DNA from: Spirillospora albida
GTDB lineage: Bacteria; Actinomycetota; Actinomycetes; Streptosporangiales; Streptosporangiaceae
Assembly (NCBI RefSeq): GCF_000718255.1
Contig: NZ_JOFJ01000014.1
Coordinates: forward strand, 186,001-250,000
Length of the DNA: 64,000 nucleotides
Direction: 5' to 3'
Both the position numbers and the translations under genes were made by a program. Position 1 is the first letter of the stretch. Each line of letters opens with the position of its first letter. This document shows, piece by piece, positions 25,438-33,619 of the stretch. Under the pieces are notes generated by a model. The model did no database searches. It saw only the letters and a program-made list of their open reading frames with translations, and was not told the origin of the DNA.

Positions 25438-26064
25438 AATCCGTTCGGCTCACCTCGAGCAGCCACACTGTAACCATGCTTCTCGGGCCGGATCCAGTGG
25501 TCTTTCGACCTCGGCCTGGCCACATCAGGACCTACATCGACCTTGACGCAACTTGGATCTTGACTTCGAATAACCCGTCACGCGACATGGAACACCGCAC
25601 GTCAAGCGCGCTTTTCTTCGCTCATCCGCACCGACGGGGCGACCGGTCCCGCACGGGCTCCGGAGCCCCCGACAACACGAAATGGACAAAGGACGCACAG
25701 TCGATCGCGAGCGACACAGACCGATATGTCGTAGCTATCGACGGAAACGCGGTGAAATGCCCGAATGAAGGGCTCGCTGTCGCCATCTCTCCGCTTACGC
25801 GAATGCGCTGCGCGTTTCCCTTACCGCCACAAGACCGGACGGCGGACCGATCCCGGGAAGGCGGCATGCCGGAATCCCACCATGCACGGCACGCCTTTCG
25901 ACCGTCAGCCGAAACTGGGGCGAACAGTCACAAAACCACCCCCATCAGCTCCCCGTCCCATGGCGCCGCGTGCCGTCTCGTATGGACGGCCGGTACCGCG
26001 ACCCGTCGCGCGGACGCGGACGTGGCGCACCTACATGATCACGGGGTGGCCGAGGCCGCCCGCG
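25438..26064. other. 627-base intergenic stretch, relatively AT-rich
   Basis: Between lanL and the LLM oxidoreductase gene. Base composition is visibly less GC-rich than flanking DNA, particularly 25500-25760, and open frames crossing it show no GC-third-position bias and no ribosome site. It must contain the lanL promoter. I see no gene, RNA or repeat I can support; it may be decayed or acquired DNA. Confidence 0.5.
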
Positions 26065-26937
26065 CTACGCGGTCAGCGCGGCGGCGAGGCGGCGCCACTG
26101 ATCACGCGGAAAGGCCCTCTCATCGGGCGTGAGGACCTGGACGCAGACGTGGTCGGCGCCGGCGTCGCGGTGGTCGTCCACGCGGCGCCTGATCGCGTCC
26201 TCGTCGCCCCAGGCGATCAGGGCGTCGAACAGGCGGTCGCTCACCGATTCCACGTCCTCGGACGAGAAGCCCGAGCGCAGAAGGTTGTTGGCGTAGTTGG
26301 GCAGCGACAGGTAGCCGCGGAGCCAGTCGGTCCCGATCGCGCGCGCCTCGTCCCGCGTCGAGCACAGGATCACCGTCTGCTCGGGGAGCACGAGCGGACC
26401 CTCCCCCAGCGACTCGCGGGTGCGCCGCGTGTGCTCCGGCGGCACGAGGTACGGGTGGACGCCGCGGCTCCGCGCCTTCGCGGTCGCCTGCATCTTCGGG
26501 CCGAGCGCGGCCAGGACGCGCGACCCGGCGGGCACCGGCGGCCGCGCCCCGTCGAGGCCGTCGAGGAAGGCCGCCATCGCGGCCAGCGGCCTGCGGTACC
26601 GCCCGGCCTCCTGGGCGTCCACCAGCGGAGCGTGGCTGACGCCGATGCCCATCAGGAAGCGGTCGCCGTGCTCGGCGGTCAGCGCCGCGTGGGCCGCGGC
26701 GGCGTCCTCCGGCTCGTGCATCCAGAGATTGAGGATGCCGGTCGCCACGACCGCGCGCCGGGTCGCCGCGAGCAGATCGCCGACCGCGTCGAAGAGCGGG
26801 CCGCCGACATCCGGGACCCACAGGGCGGTGTACCCGAGCTCCTCCAGTTCGGCAGCCGCGTCCGCCGCCTCGGCGCGGTCGCCGTACCGCAGCTGCTGAC
26901 TCCACACACCGGTCCCGGAAAGCTCCACGACGCCCAT
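26065..26937 (-). CDS. LLM-class F420-dependent oxidoreductase
   Basis: A 290-residue luciferase-like monooxygenase family protein of the F420-dependent type. The barrel features are EAADAAAELEELGYTALWVP near the N-terminus and DRFLMGIGVSHAPLV in the middle; the C-terminus has the usual hydride-transfer family ending (DDHRDAGADHVCVQVL). The substrate is unknown. ATG 26937 is taken as the start; GTG 26946 upstream is also in frame and close to a GGAGGGG run, so the first residues are uncertain. Confidence 0.85.
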   Translation of the reverse strand: MGVVELSGTGVWSQQLRYGDRAEAADAAAELEELGYTALWVPDVGGPLFDAVGDLLAATRRAVVATGILNLWMHEPEDAAAAHAALTAEHGDRFLMGIGVSHAPLVDAQEAGRYRRPLAAMAAFLDGLDGARPPVPAGSRVLAALGPKMQATAKARSRGVHPYLVPPEHTRRTRESLGEGPLVLPEQTVILCSTRDEARAIGTDWLRGYLSLPNYANNLLRSGFSSEDVESVSDRLFDALIAWGDEDAIRRRVDDHRDAGADHVCVQVLTPDERAFPRDQWRRLAAALTA

Positions 26938-27427
26938 CCCCTCCACTCGACGCGCCCAACGCTACCGTCCGCCCCCATGCCGCCCCAGCGGCCACGACAC
27001 GCACGAGCCTCGTCAATGGCGGGAGGGACGCGATCCTTTGCGCCAGGTAGGCGATCTGAATGAGCAGAGTTTGTGAGGGCTGGGACAGGTCCAGCGAGGG
27101 ATCGGCGCGGGAAGCCCGGGGAGGTGGGCCACGTCCGATCACGAGTGGTACCGGTTCGCGTATCGATCGGAACGTTCTGGGCGGCTGCGAGTGGGGCGTC
27201 TCGGGGGGTGGTCGCGAAGACGGAGAACTGGCCATCGGGCGACCGGGCGGCGAGTTCAGTAGATGTCCTCTGCGCCGCGGGAAGCCGGCGTGTGCGAATT
27301 CCTCGATCGCTTCCGGCGGCGGGGCGTGGACCGGCAGTATGGACGAGACGTCGCGTTCGTGCATCGCCGCAGCTGCTCTCGCGTCCCGTTCGCCGTACGC
27401 GGGGCGAGCCGAGGAGGGATTGGGGAC
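26938..27427. other. 490-base gap between divergent genes
   Basis: Upstream region shared by the LLM oxidoreductase (minus) and the 561-residue unknown (plus). Plus-strand frames here (for example from 27060 or 27263) extend the unknown gene or overlap it in another frame but lack ribosome sites, so I leave them out. No clear promoter or repeat stands out. Confidence 0.4.
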
Positions 27428-29113
27428 ATGGCCGCAGGGCGCTACCGGTCCGTCTTTCACACCGGCCTGCCGGCGGACGAGGCGTTCTCCGTGGCGGAGC
27501 AGCAGATCCGGAGCTGGCTCGGGCACAAGCACCTGGATCAGGAGGCGTTCGACCGGGGGGCCGCGCGGGTGGGGCCGGACGGTCAGCTCATGCTGGTCCT
27601 GGCGCGGAACACACCGGACGGGGCGCAGACGAAGCGGTGGCAGCTCCGCGAGCCCCGCGCGGAGGGCACGTGGGTGTCGACGCTCACGGTGCACGGTCCG
27701 GGAAGGTCCCGTGACGGAGTCCGCAGCTGGTTCTGGCTCGACATCGAGCTGCTCGCGCCGCCGGCCGGCGAGCCGGACGAGGACGTTCCCCCGAAGCCGA
27801 AGCGTCCGGGGGTGCCGCAGCTGGTGCGGGGCCTGCTGGACGTCCTGGACGCCCGCGACTCGCTGACGCTGCTGCGCGAGAAGCCGATCCTGGTGCGGCC
27901 GCCGGACATCGACGCACTGATCCACGTGGTGTGCGACCCCGAACGCCGGATGCCCGTCATCGTGGCGAGCGCACACCCCCATCGGGACTTCGAGACGTGG
28001 CGCGGCACCGTCGAGCACGCGACCCGCTTCACCGCCGGCCTGGCCGGTCTCTACCTGCTGGATCCGCACGCGACGGAGCAGTTCAACCGGGAGATCGGCG
28101 ACACCCACGGGGTGTGGGGCGGCGGTGTCCGGACGTACCTGCCCGATGCCGACCCGGCCAGTGCGGACGACTCCCTGCGCCACCGCGTGCTGTCATCGAA
28201 GTGGATCGAGGACGGCCAGAACCGCACCCGGGTCCTGCTGGCGGGTCTCCCCTACCGGCTCAGCTCGGAGGCGCTGCTGCCGCGTCCGCTGGCCGGGCTG
28301 AGCCGGGCGCTGCTCTCGGACGCGTCGCTCGGGCTCGGCTCCCCGCCGTCCCGGGCGCCGGAGTCCGAGGCGCGTCCCGAGGACGTCGAGAAGCTCCGGG
28401 AGAACCTGGAGGCGGCCTTGGAGCTCGTCGCCGAGGCGGAGAAGACGGAGGAGAAGCTCGCCCGGCGCAACGACGAGCTGATCGCGCTCTCCGCGGAGTT
28501 CGACGCGGTCAACCAGCGCGCGGAGTTCCTCAGGGACCAAGTGAAGACGCTGCGGCGGCTGCTCGTGCGGGCGGGTCGCGCGGCCGACGCCCACGCACCG
28601 GCCGACGAGCGGACGCGCCTTCCGGCGACCTTCGCCGAGGCCCTCGACCGGCTGGAGAAGGAGCTCCCCCGCGTCGTCTTCACCGGTGACCTCGACCATC
28701 CCCTGGAGCTGGACGAGCGGCCCAGCGCGTCGTCCTGGGCGCAGACCGCGTGGCAGGCCATGCGCGCCATGAACGACTACGCGGAGGCGAGTGCCGCCGG
28801 CTCCTTCGCCGGCGGCTTCCCGGCGTGGTGCAAGAACCCCCCGACGGGAGCGCACGCGATCAGCGCGGGAAAGGTCGCGCCGGACGAGTCGGAGACCGTG
28901 AAGAACGACAGGAAGATGCGCCGCGCCCGCCTGCTTCCCGTCCCGGAGGCGGTGGACGCGTCCGGCAAGGTCTTCATGGGGGCGCACGTGCGGCTGGGCG
29001 GCGGCGGGGGGATGAGCGCGCCCCGGATGCACTACGCCGACGACGTCAAGGGCACGGGCAAGATCTACGTCGGCTATCTCGGCCCTCATCTCCCGGTCAA
29101 GTCGACGAACTGA
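27428..29113 (+). CDS. uncharacterised 561-aa protein with central coiled coil
   Basis: I do not recognise the family. The N-terminal about 120 residues are a compact mixed alpha/beta part. A middle section contains FTAGLAGLYLLDPHATEQFN and GVWGGGVRTYLPDADP. Residues about 315-385 are strongly coiled-coil (EKLRENLEAALELVAEAEKT; LSAEFDAVNQRAEFLRDQVK). The end is Gly/His rich and conserved-looking (VFMGAHVRLGGGGGMSAPRM, then GTGKIYVGYLGPHLPVKSTN). It has no membrane helix. ATG 27428 follows GAGGGATTGGGG. A role in anti-phage or genome conflict is possible only by general shape; I make no functional call. Confidence 0.75.
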   Translation: MAAGRYRSVFHTGLPADEAFSVAEQQIRSWLGHKHLDQEAFDRGAARVGPDGQLMLVLARNTPDGAQTKRWQLREPRAEGTWVSTLTVHGPGRSRDGVRSWFWLDIELLAPPAGEPDEDVPPKPKRPGVPQLVRGLLDVLDARDSLTLLREKPILVRPPDIDALIHVVCDPERRMPVIVASAHPHRDFETWRGTVEHATRFTAGLAGLYLLDPHATEQFNREIGDTHGVWGGGVRTYLPDADPASADDSLRHRVLSSKWIEDGQNRTRVLLAGLPYRLSSEALLPRPLAGLSRALLSDASLGLGSPPSRAPESEARPEDVEKLRENLEAALELVAEAEKTEEKLARRNDELIALSAEFDAVNQRAEFLRDQVKTLRRLLVRAGRAADAHAPADERTRLPATFAEALDRLEKELPRVVFTGDLDHPLELDERPSASSWAQTAWQAMRAMNDYAEASAAGSFAGGFPAWCKNPPTGAHAISAGKVAPDESETVKNDRKMRRARLLPVPEAVDASGKVFMGAHVRLGGGGGMSAPRMHYADDVKGTGKIYVGYLGPHLPVKSTN

Positions 29114-29135
29114 GCGGGTGGTGGGTGCCCCGGGT

Positions 29136-30260
29136 TCAGCCGGGTCGCCCGGTCGCCGCCATCCGGCGGCGCAGCCATAGCGACACGTACACCAGTCCCA
29201 CGAGGACGGGCACCTCGATGAGCGGGCCGACCACACCGGCCAGGGCCTGGCCGGAGGTGACGCCGAACGTGCCGACGGCGACGGCGATGGCCAGCTCGAA
29301 GTTGTTGCCGGCGGCGGTGAAGGCCAGAGTGGCGGTGCGGTCGTAGGGCAGGCCGATGGCGCGGCCGAGGGCGTAGGAGCCGCCCCACATCAGCGCGAAG
29401 TACACCAGCAGCGGGACGGCGATGCGCGCGACGTCCACCGGCCGGTTGGTGATGGTGTCGCCCTGCAGCGCGAACAGGATCACGATGGTGAACAGCAGCC
29501 CGTACAGCGCGAACGGCCCGATGCGGGGCAGGAAGCGGGTCTCGTACCAGTCGCGGCCGCGGGCCCTCTCGCCGGTGCGGCGGGTGAGGTAGCCCGCCAG
29601 CAGGGGGACGCCGAGGAACACCAGCACGTTGAGGACGATCTCGCCGGTGGAGAAGCGCAGGCCGTCGGTGTCCAGGCCGAGCCGGCCGGGCAGCACCTGC
29701 AGGTAGAACCAGCCGAGGGCGCCGAACGCGACGACCTGGAAGAGCGAGTTGAGCGCGACCAGGACGGCGGCGGCCTCCCGGTCGCCGCAGGCCAGGTCGT
29801 TCCAGATGATGACCATGGCGATGCAGCGGGCCAGCCCGACGATGATCAGGCCGGTGCGGTACTCGGGCAGGTCGGCCAGGAAGATCCAGGCCAGCGCGAA
29901 CATCACCGCCGGGCCGACCAGCCAGTTCAGCACCAGCGAGGAGACCATCAGCCGGCGGTCGCCGGTGACGGCGTCGAGCCGGTCGTAGCGGACCTTGGCC
30001 AGCACCGGGTACATCATCACCAGCAGCCCGAGGCCGATCGGCAGCGAGACGCCGCCGATCTCGACCTTGGACAGCGCGTCGTCCAGGCCGTCGACGGCGC
30101 GGCCGGCGAGCAGCCCGAGCGCCATCGCGGCGATGATCCACATCGGCAGGAAGCGGTCCAGGGTGGACAGCCTGCCGATCAGGTGGGCGCTTGGATCGTC
30201 CCCGGGGCCCGGACCCGCGGGCCGCTGGGCCGGGTGATCGGCGGGACGGGAGGTCGTCAC
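29136..30260 (-). CDS. acr3: arsenite efflux permease Acr3
   Basis: A 374-residue ACR3-type arsenite carrier with ten hydrophobic segments. Characteristic text includes LVMMYPVLAKVRYD, LVGLARCIAMVIIWNDLACG with the essential Cys (seen as GLARCIAMVIIWNDLA), and ATLAFTAAGNNFELAIAVAV. It exports As(III) (and sometimes Sb(III)) using the membrane potential or proton gradient. GTG 30260 overlaps the arsR stop (GTGA), so the pair is one operon, divergent from arsC. Confidence 0.95.
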   Translation of the reverse strand: MTTSRPADHPAQRPAGPGPGDDPSAHLIGRLSTLDRFLPMWIIAAMALGLLAGRAVDGLDDALSKVEIGGVSLPIGLGLLVMMYPVLAKVRYDRLDAVTGDRRLMVSSLVLNWLVGPAVMFALAWIFLADLPEYRTGLIIVGLARCIAMVIIWNDLACGDREAAAVLVALNSLFQVVAFGALGWFYLQVLPGRLGLDTDGLRFSTGEIVLNVLVFLGVPLLAGYLTRRTGERARGRDWYETRFLPRIGPFALYGLLFTIVILFALQGDTITNRPVDVARIAVPLLVYFALMWGGSYALGRAIGLPYDRTATLAFTAAGNNFELAIAVAVGTFGVTSGQALAGVVGPLIEVPVLVGLVYVSLWLRRRMAATGRPG

Positions 30261-30571
30261 GGGCAGGGCCTCTTCCGGGTCTGGGCGCGGGCGCTCCCGG
30301 CCGCGGCGGCGAGTCCGGCGAGGCGCGCGGAGGCGGCCCGCAGGGGCTCGGGGTTCAGCCGGTAGTAGATGAAGCGGCCGCAGGGCTCGGTGTCCACCAG
30401 CCCGGCCTGGCGCAGCACGCGCAGGTGGTTGGAGATGTTGGTCTGCCGGGCACCGGTCTCCTCGATGAGGTGGCACACGCACAGCGCCTCGGCGGCCAGC
30501 AGCTCGACGATGCGGGCGCGCAGCGGGTCGCCGAGCACCCGCAACACATCATTCTCGACTGATATCACCAT
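30257..30571 (-). CDS. arsR: ArsR-family repressor of acr3
   Basis: A 104-residue winged-helix repressor. The metalloid site ALCVCHLIEE (Cys-x-Cys) lies just before the recognition helix (ARQTNISNHLRVLRQAGLV). It heads the arsR-acr3 operon. In-frame ATG codons also exist at 30583 and 30595. I prefer 30571 because a minus-10-like TAATGT at 30580-30585 would start transcription at about this ATG, giving a leaderless message, and there is no ribosome site for any of the three. Confidence 0.85.
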   Translation of the reverse strand: MVISVENDVLRVLGDPLRARIVELLAAEALCVCHLIEETGARQTNISNHLRVLRQAGLVDTEPCGRFIYYRLNPEPLRAASARLAGLAAAAGSARAQTRKRPCP

Positions 30572-30608
30572 GGGCTGATACATTAGCAGCCGCATGTCCG
30601 CAGGTCGA
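30563..30608 (-). promoter_or_regulatory. arsR promoter and operator
   Basis: Minus strand: TCGACC (30603-30608), 17 bases, TAATGT (30580-30585). An inverted repeat TATCA-N8-TGATA (30563-30580) overlaps the predicted start point and the start codon at 30571, as expected for an ArsR operator that blocks polymerase. Prediction from spacing and symmetry only. Confidence 0.5.
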
Positions 30609-30652
30609 CCGCCCGCACGACCGCAGGGCGCCACCGGAAAGGAACCCTCGCG

Positions 30653-31075
30653 TTGACCGAGCCGACCCCTGGCACGCCCAGCGTGCTGTTCGTGTGCGTC
30701 CACAACGCCGGACGCTCCCAGATGGCCGCCGCCTACCTCGCCCACCTGGCGGGCGACGCCGTCGAGGTGCGCTCGGCCGGCTCGGCGCCCGCCGACGCCG
30801 TGAACCCCGCCGTCGTCGAGGCGATGACCGAGGAGGGCATCGACGTCTCCGCCGAGACGCCCAAGATCCTGACGGTCGACGCCGTCCGCGCCTCCGACGT
30901 GGTGATCACCATGGGCTGCGGCGACACCTGCCCGGTCTTCCCCGGCAAGCGCTATCTGGACTGGACCCTGGACGACCCCGCCGGGCAGGGCGTGGACGCC
31001 GTCCGGCCGATCCGCGACGAGATCCGCAGGCGGGTCGAGAACCTGATCGCCGAGCTGACGGCGACGCCGGCCTGA
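30653..31075 (+). CDS. arsC: arsenate reductase ArsC (low-MW phosphatase fold)
   Basis: A 140-residue reductase converting As(V) to As(III) for export by Acr3. The phosphatase-like loop is CVHNAGRSQM (Cys-x5-Arg), and the later Cys pair lies in GCGDTCPVFPGKRYLDW. The family uses thioredoxin or mycothiol for reduction; an actinomycete could use either. The start is TTG 30653 after GGAAAGGAACC. It is divergent from arsR-acr3. Confidence 0.93.
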   Translation: MTEPTPGTPSVLFVCVHNAGRSQMAAAYLAHLAGDAVEVRSAGSAPADAVNPAVVEAMTEEGIDVSAETPKILTVDAVRASDVVITMGCGDTCPVFPGKRYLDWTLDDPAGQGVDAVRPIRDEIRRRVENLIAELTATPA

Positions 31076-31116
31076 CCCGGCGGCCGGGCAGCCCGGCCGC
31101 CAGAGCCGAGGACGGA

Positions 31117-31428
31117 TCAGGGCGGCTCAGGGGGGGCAGCAGGCGCGCGGTAGCCCCGAAGCTCGGTGAGGGAGCGGTCGACGGCGGCGGCGTCGATGCG
31201 GTAGTAGACCTGTTTACCGGCCCTGCGGGAGGTCACCAGCCCGCCGCGGCGCAGCAGCGCCAGTTGCTGCGAGGCGCTGGACTGGCCGACCCCCAGGCGC
31301 TCTGCGACCGCGCCGACGGTGAGGTCGGTTCCGCCGGCGAAAAGCTCGAGCATCTGCTGGCGCTGCTCGCTGGCCAGCGCCTTGAGGAACTCCCGAACCC
31401 CGGCCCCGAGCCGGACCGCCGCCCGCAC
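31117..31428 (-). CDS. second ArsR-type regulator, possibly N-terminally altered
   Basis: A 103-residue winged-helix protein of the group that keeps EFLKALASEQRQQMLELF, then VAERLGVGQSSASQQLALLR and QVYYRID. There is no Cys-based metal site like that of the first ArsR, so the signal may differ. The GTG at 31428 has no ribosome site. The frame upstream runs into the remains of a flavin monooxygenase on the other strand, so the native N-terminus may have been replaced at a rearrangement junction. Confidence 0.7.
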   Translation of the reverse strand: MRAAVRLGAGVREFLKALASEQRQQMLELFAGGTDLTVGAVAERLGVGQSSASQQLALLRRGGLVTSRRAGKQVYYRIDAAAVDRSLTELRGYRAPAAPPEPP

Positions 31429-32154
31429 CGGCCGTCGCTGCCGGGCCTGGACGAGTTCGGCGGCACGGTGCTGCACTCGGCCGACTACCGGCGCCCGGAG
31501 GGTTTCGCGGGCATGCGCGTGGTCATCGTCGGAGGCGGGAACTCCGCAGTGCAGATCGCCATCGAGCTCGCCGCCGTCGCGGGGGCGCGGGTCACGCCGG
31601 CCACCCGGTATCCGCTGCGGTTCATGCCGCAGCGGATCCTCGGACGGGACGCGCATCTGTGGCTGCAGCGCACCGGACTGGACACCGCCTCCTGGGCACG
31701 GCCGCTGCTGGCCGGCGGCAAGGGCACCCCCGTCATGGACACCGGCACCTACCGGGGCCGGATCGCCGCCGGCAACCCCGACCGCCGCCCGATGTTCACA
31801 CGCCTCGACGGCGACCGCGTCGCATGGCCCGACGGGACCGGCGAGCGGGTCGACGTGGTCCTGCTGGCCACCGGCTACCGGCCCGGCGTCGACTATCTGG
31901 CCGCGCTCGGCGCGCTGGACGCCGAGGGGCGGCCGGCGCATCGCGGCGGCGTGTCCACCACCCACCCCGGCCTGGGCTATGTCGGGCTGGAATGGCAGCG
32001 CTCGTTCGCCTCGGCCACCCTGCGCGGCGTCGGCGCCGACGCCCGCCACGTCCTCGCTCACCTGCTCGAAGGCGACCGCGCTTCCGGCCGGGGGGAGGCG
32101 GGCAGCGCGAACAGGCCCGACAGCCGGGTCAGCCGCTCGCGGACGACGCGGTAG
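31420..32154 (+). pseudogene. C-terminal remnant of a flavin-dependent monooxygenase (ArsO-like)
   Basis: Homology to FAD/NAD(P)H monooxygenases begins abruptly at RPSLPGLDEFGGTVLHS and continues through the NADP-binding loop VVIVGGGNSAVQIA, LLATGYRPGVDYL and YVGLEWQRSFASATLRGVG. The N-terminal FAD-binding half is absent; the DNA where it should lie encodes the second ArsR on the other strand. Relatives (ArsO) occur in actinobacterial arsenic loci. An ATG at 31513 could start a 213-residue product, but it would lack FAD binding. Confidence 0.75.
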
Positions 32155-32447
32155 TACACCCAGGTACCGCGCCGCTCCCCGTCGATCAGCCCGGCCCGGC
32201 GCAGCACCTTCAGGTGGTGCGAGACGGTCGGCGCCGACACCTCGAACCGGCCGGTCAGCTCGCACACGCACGTCTCCCCGCCCTCGTGCGAGGCGATCAG
32301 GTTCAGCAGCCGCAGCCGCACCGGGTCCGACAGCGCCTTGAACACCCCGGCCAGCTCCGCCGCCTCCCGCTCGCCCAGCACCGGGCCGCTCAGCGGCGCA
32401 CAGCACGCCTGCGCGGTGACGTCCTCCAACTCCTGTGGATTCGACAT
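32058..32447 (-). CDS. third ArsR-family repressor
   Basis: A 129-residue repressor with the metal-sensing Cys-x-Cys motif in GGETCVCELTGRFEVSAPTV preceding the recognition helix (SHHLKVLRRAGLI), plus an N-terminal Cys pair (QACCAPL). It is divergent from the ArsI/CadI-type gene, with a repeat-rich operator at its start. ATG 32447 (MSNPQEL) is used, preceded by the repeats. Its 3' end overlaps the remnant monooxygenase frame. Likely ligands are As(III), methylarsenite or Cd(II). Confidence 0.88.
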   Translation of the reverse strand: MSNPQELEDVTAQACCAPLSGPVLGEREAAELAGVFKALSDPVRLRLLNLIASHEGGETCVCELTGRFEVSAPTVSHHLKVLRRAGLIDGERRGTWVYYRVVRERLTRLSGLFALPASPRPEARSPSSR

Positions 32448-32478
32448 CCATCTAATTTGACATCCATCTATTGATGGA
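32443..32478. promoter_or_regulatory. operator of the third arsR/ArsI pair
   Basis: A 12-base direct repeat GACATCCATCTA occurs at 32443-32454 and 32459-32470, 16 bases apart. The second copy runs into the dyad TCCATC-TATT-GATGGA (32463-32478). The AT-rich block covers the arsR start codon and lies in the divergent gap, a typical ArsR binding arrangement. Confidence 0.65.
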
Positions 32479-32592
32479 GGCAAACTCGACTCGTCAGCTT
32501 GATTCGATTCTCATCGAAGCAGGGTCCGTGCGGTGTTCGACATCACTCACCGTCCACCTCGACCGGGCCCGCACCACCGAGGAGGAACCGTC

Positions 32593-33063
32593 ATGTCCCG
32601 TGTCCAGCTCGCTCTGCGCGTGTCCGACCTGGAAGGCTCCATCGCCTTCTACTCCAAGCTGTTCGGCGCCGAGCCGGCCAAGCGCCGCCCCGGCTACGCC
32701 AACTTCGCCATCACCGAGCCGCCGCTCAAGCTCGTCCTCATCGAGGGCACCGGCGACGAGCCCACGCGCCTGGACCACCTGGGCGTCGAGGTCGAGGACG
32801 GCGCCCAGGTCACCGCCGCCACCGAGCGGCTCACCGCCGCCGGCCTGGCCACCGTCGAGGAGAACGACACCTCCTGCTGCTACGCGCTCCAGGACAAGGT
32901 ATGGGTGCACGGCCCCGGAAACGAGCCCTGGGAGGTCTACGTCGTGAAGGGCGACGCCGACACCCTCGCCAAGGCCGCCGACTCGGCCTGCTGCGCCACC
33001 GGAACCACCGACAAGGCCACCTCCGACGACGCCGAGACCGCAGCCGCGTCGGCCTGCTGCTGA
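32593..33063 (+). CDS. ArsI/CadI-family vicinal-oxygen-chelate protein
   Basis: A 156-residue VOC-fold protein. ArsI cleaves the carbon-arsenic bond of trivalent methyl- or phenyl-arsenicals with Fe(II); CadI is the cadmium-induced paralogue. Residues matching ArsI are Gln5, His62 and Glu115 (iron ligands) and the vicinal pair Cys96-Cys97 (SCCYALQDKVWV). ATG 32593 follows GGAGGA. The C-terminus carries two more Cys pairs (SACC twice), which would suit additional thiophilic-metal binding. ArsI is favoured by context; CadI is not excluded. Confidence 0.88.
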   Translation: MSRVQLALRVSDLEGSIAFYSKLFGAEPAKRRPGYANFAITEPPLKLVLIEGTGDEPTRLDHLGVEVEDGAQVTAATERLTAAGLATVEENDTSCCYALQDKVWVHGPGNEPWEVYVVKGDADTLAKAADSACCATGTTDKATSDDAETAAASACC

Positions 33064-33069
33064 CCGCCG

Positions 33070-33096
33070 CGAGCGGCCTCGACCCGAGGCCGCTCG
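33070..33096 (+). terminator. stem-loop after the ArsI/CadI gene
   Basis: A perfect 12-bp stem (CGAGCGGCCTCG, 33070-33081, pairing with 33085-33096) with a 3-base loop starts 7 bases after the stop codon. No U-run follows. Confidence 0.65.
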
Positions 33097-33192
33097 ACCA
33101 CTGCCCACGCGCCCGGCCGCCTCACGTGCCGCAGCGCGTGGGCGGTGCAGCGCCCGCATCGTCCGGTCGGTGTCGGCTGGATCGCGTAGCGG

Positions 33193-33224
33193 TTGCATCC
33201 TGTACCCGGGTACAGGCTTACCGT
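33193..33224 (+). promoter_or_regulatory. MerR-type promoter/operator
   Basis: The perfect 18-base palindrome CCTGTACCCGGGTACAGG (33199-33216) sits between a minus-35-like TTGCAT (33193-33198) and a minus-10-like TACCGT (33219-33224). The overlong 19-20 base spacer containing a palindrome is the hallmark of MerR-activated promoters, and the operon it heads encodes a MerR protein. Confidence 0.72.
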
Positions 33225-33265
33225 CGGGTCGTGGCCGCCATCCGGGTGGCCGACGAGGAGCCGGG

Positions 33266-33619
33266 ATGCCCGAGTCCGAGGTGCCGATCATGTGCACGCT
33301 GTCGCCGCTCTCCATGGCCCGGCGGCTGACGGAGTTCGCGTCGCTGTTCGCAGCGGGGCTGACCGGGGTGGAGCGCGAGCCGTCCCGGTTGCGGCTGCTG
33401 TTCGCGGCCGACGCCGAACGGGAGAGCGTGATCCGCGACCTGTTCGCCCGGGAGGAGCAGTGCTGCGCGTTCCTGTCGTTCGCCTATCAGCGGACGGGAA
33501 CCGGCCTGGTGGTGGAGGTGACCGCCCCTGAGGAGGCCGGCCCGACGCTGGACGGCATGCAGCGGCTCGCGGAGAGGAACGCGCCGCCGGAGCCCGCCGT
33601 CCAGGGGCGGACGCCGTGA
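33266..33619 (+). CDS. small protein co-encoded with MerR
   Basis: A 117-residue soluble protein with an N-terminal Cys (IMCTLSPLSMARRLTEF) and a conserved-looking EEQCCAFLSFAY with a Cys pair. It is the first gene behind the MerR-type promoter and overlaps merR by 4 bases. Similar proteins accompany MerR genes in actinobacterial metal loci, as I recall; their biochemical role is not known to me. ATG 33266 follows GAGGAG. Confidence 0.72.
   Translation: MPESEVPIMCTLSPLSMARRLTEFASLFAAGLTGVEREPSRLRLLFAADAERESVIRDLFAREEQCCAFLSFAYQRTGTGLVVEVTAPEEAGPTLDGMQRLAERNAPPEPAVQGRTP

Noticed and set aside
25476..26132. 218-codon plus-strand frame upstream of lanL
   Set aside because: No ribosome site, no third-position GC bias, no recognisable motif, and it runs into the 3' end of the LLM gene.
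27263..27427. Earlier start of the 561-residue unknown
   Set aside because: The added 55 residues are Arg-rich with no ribosome site, whereas ATG 27428 has one.
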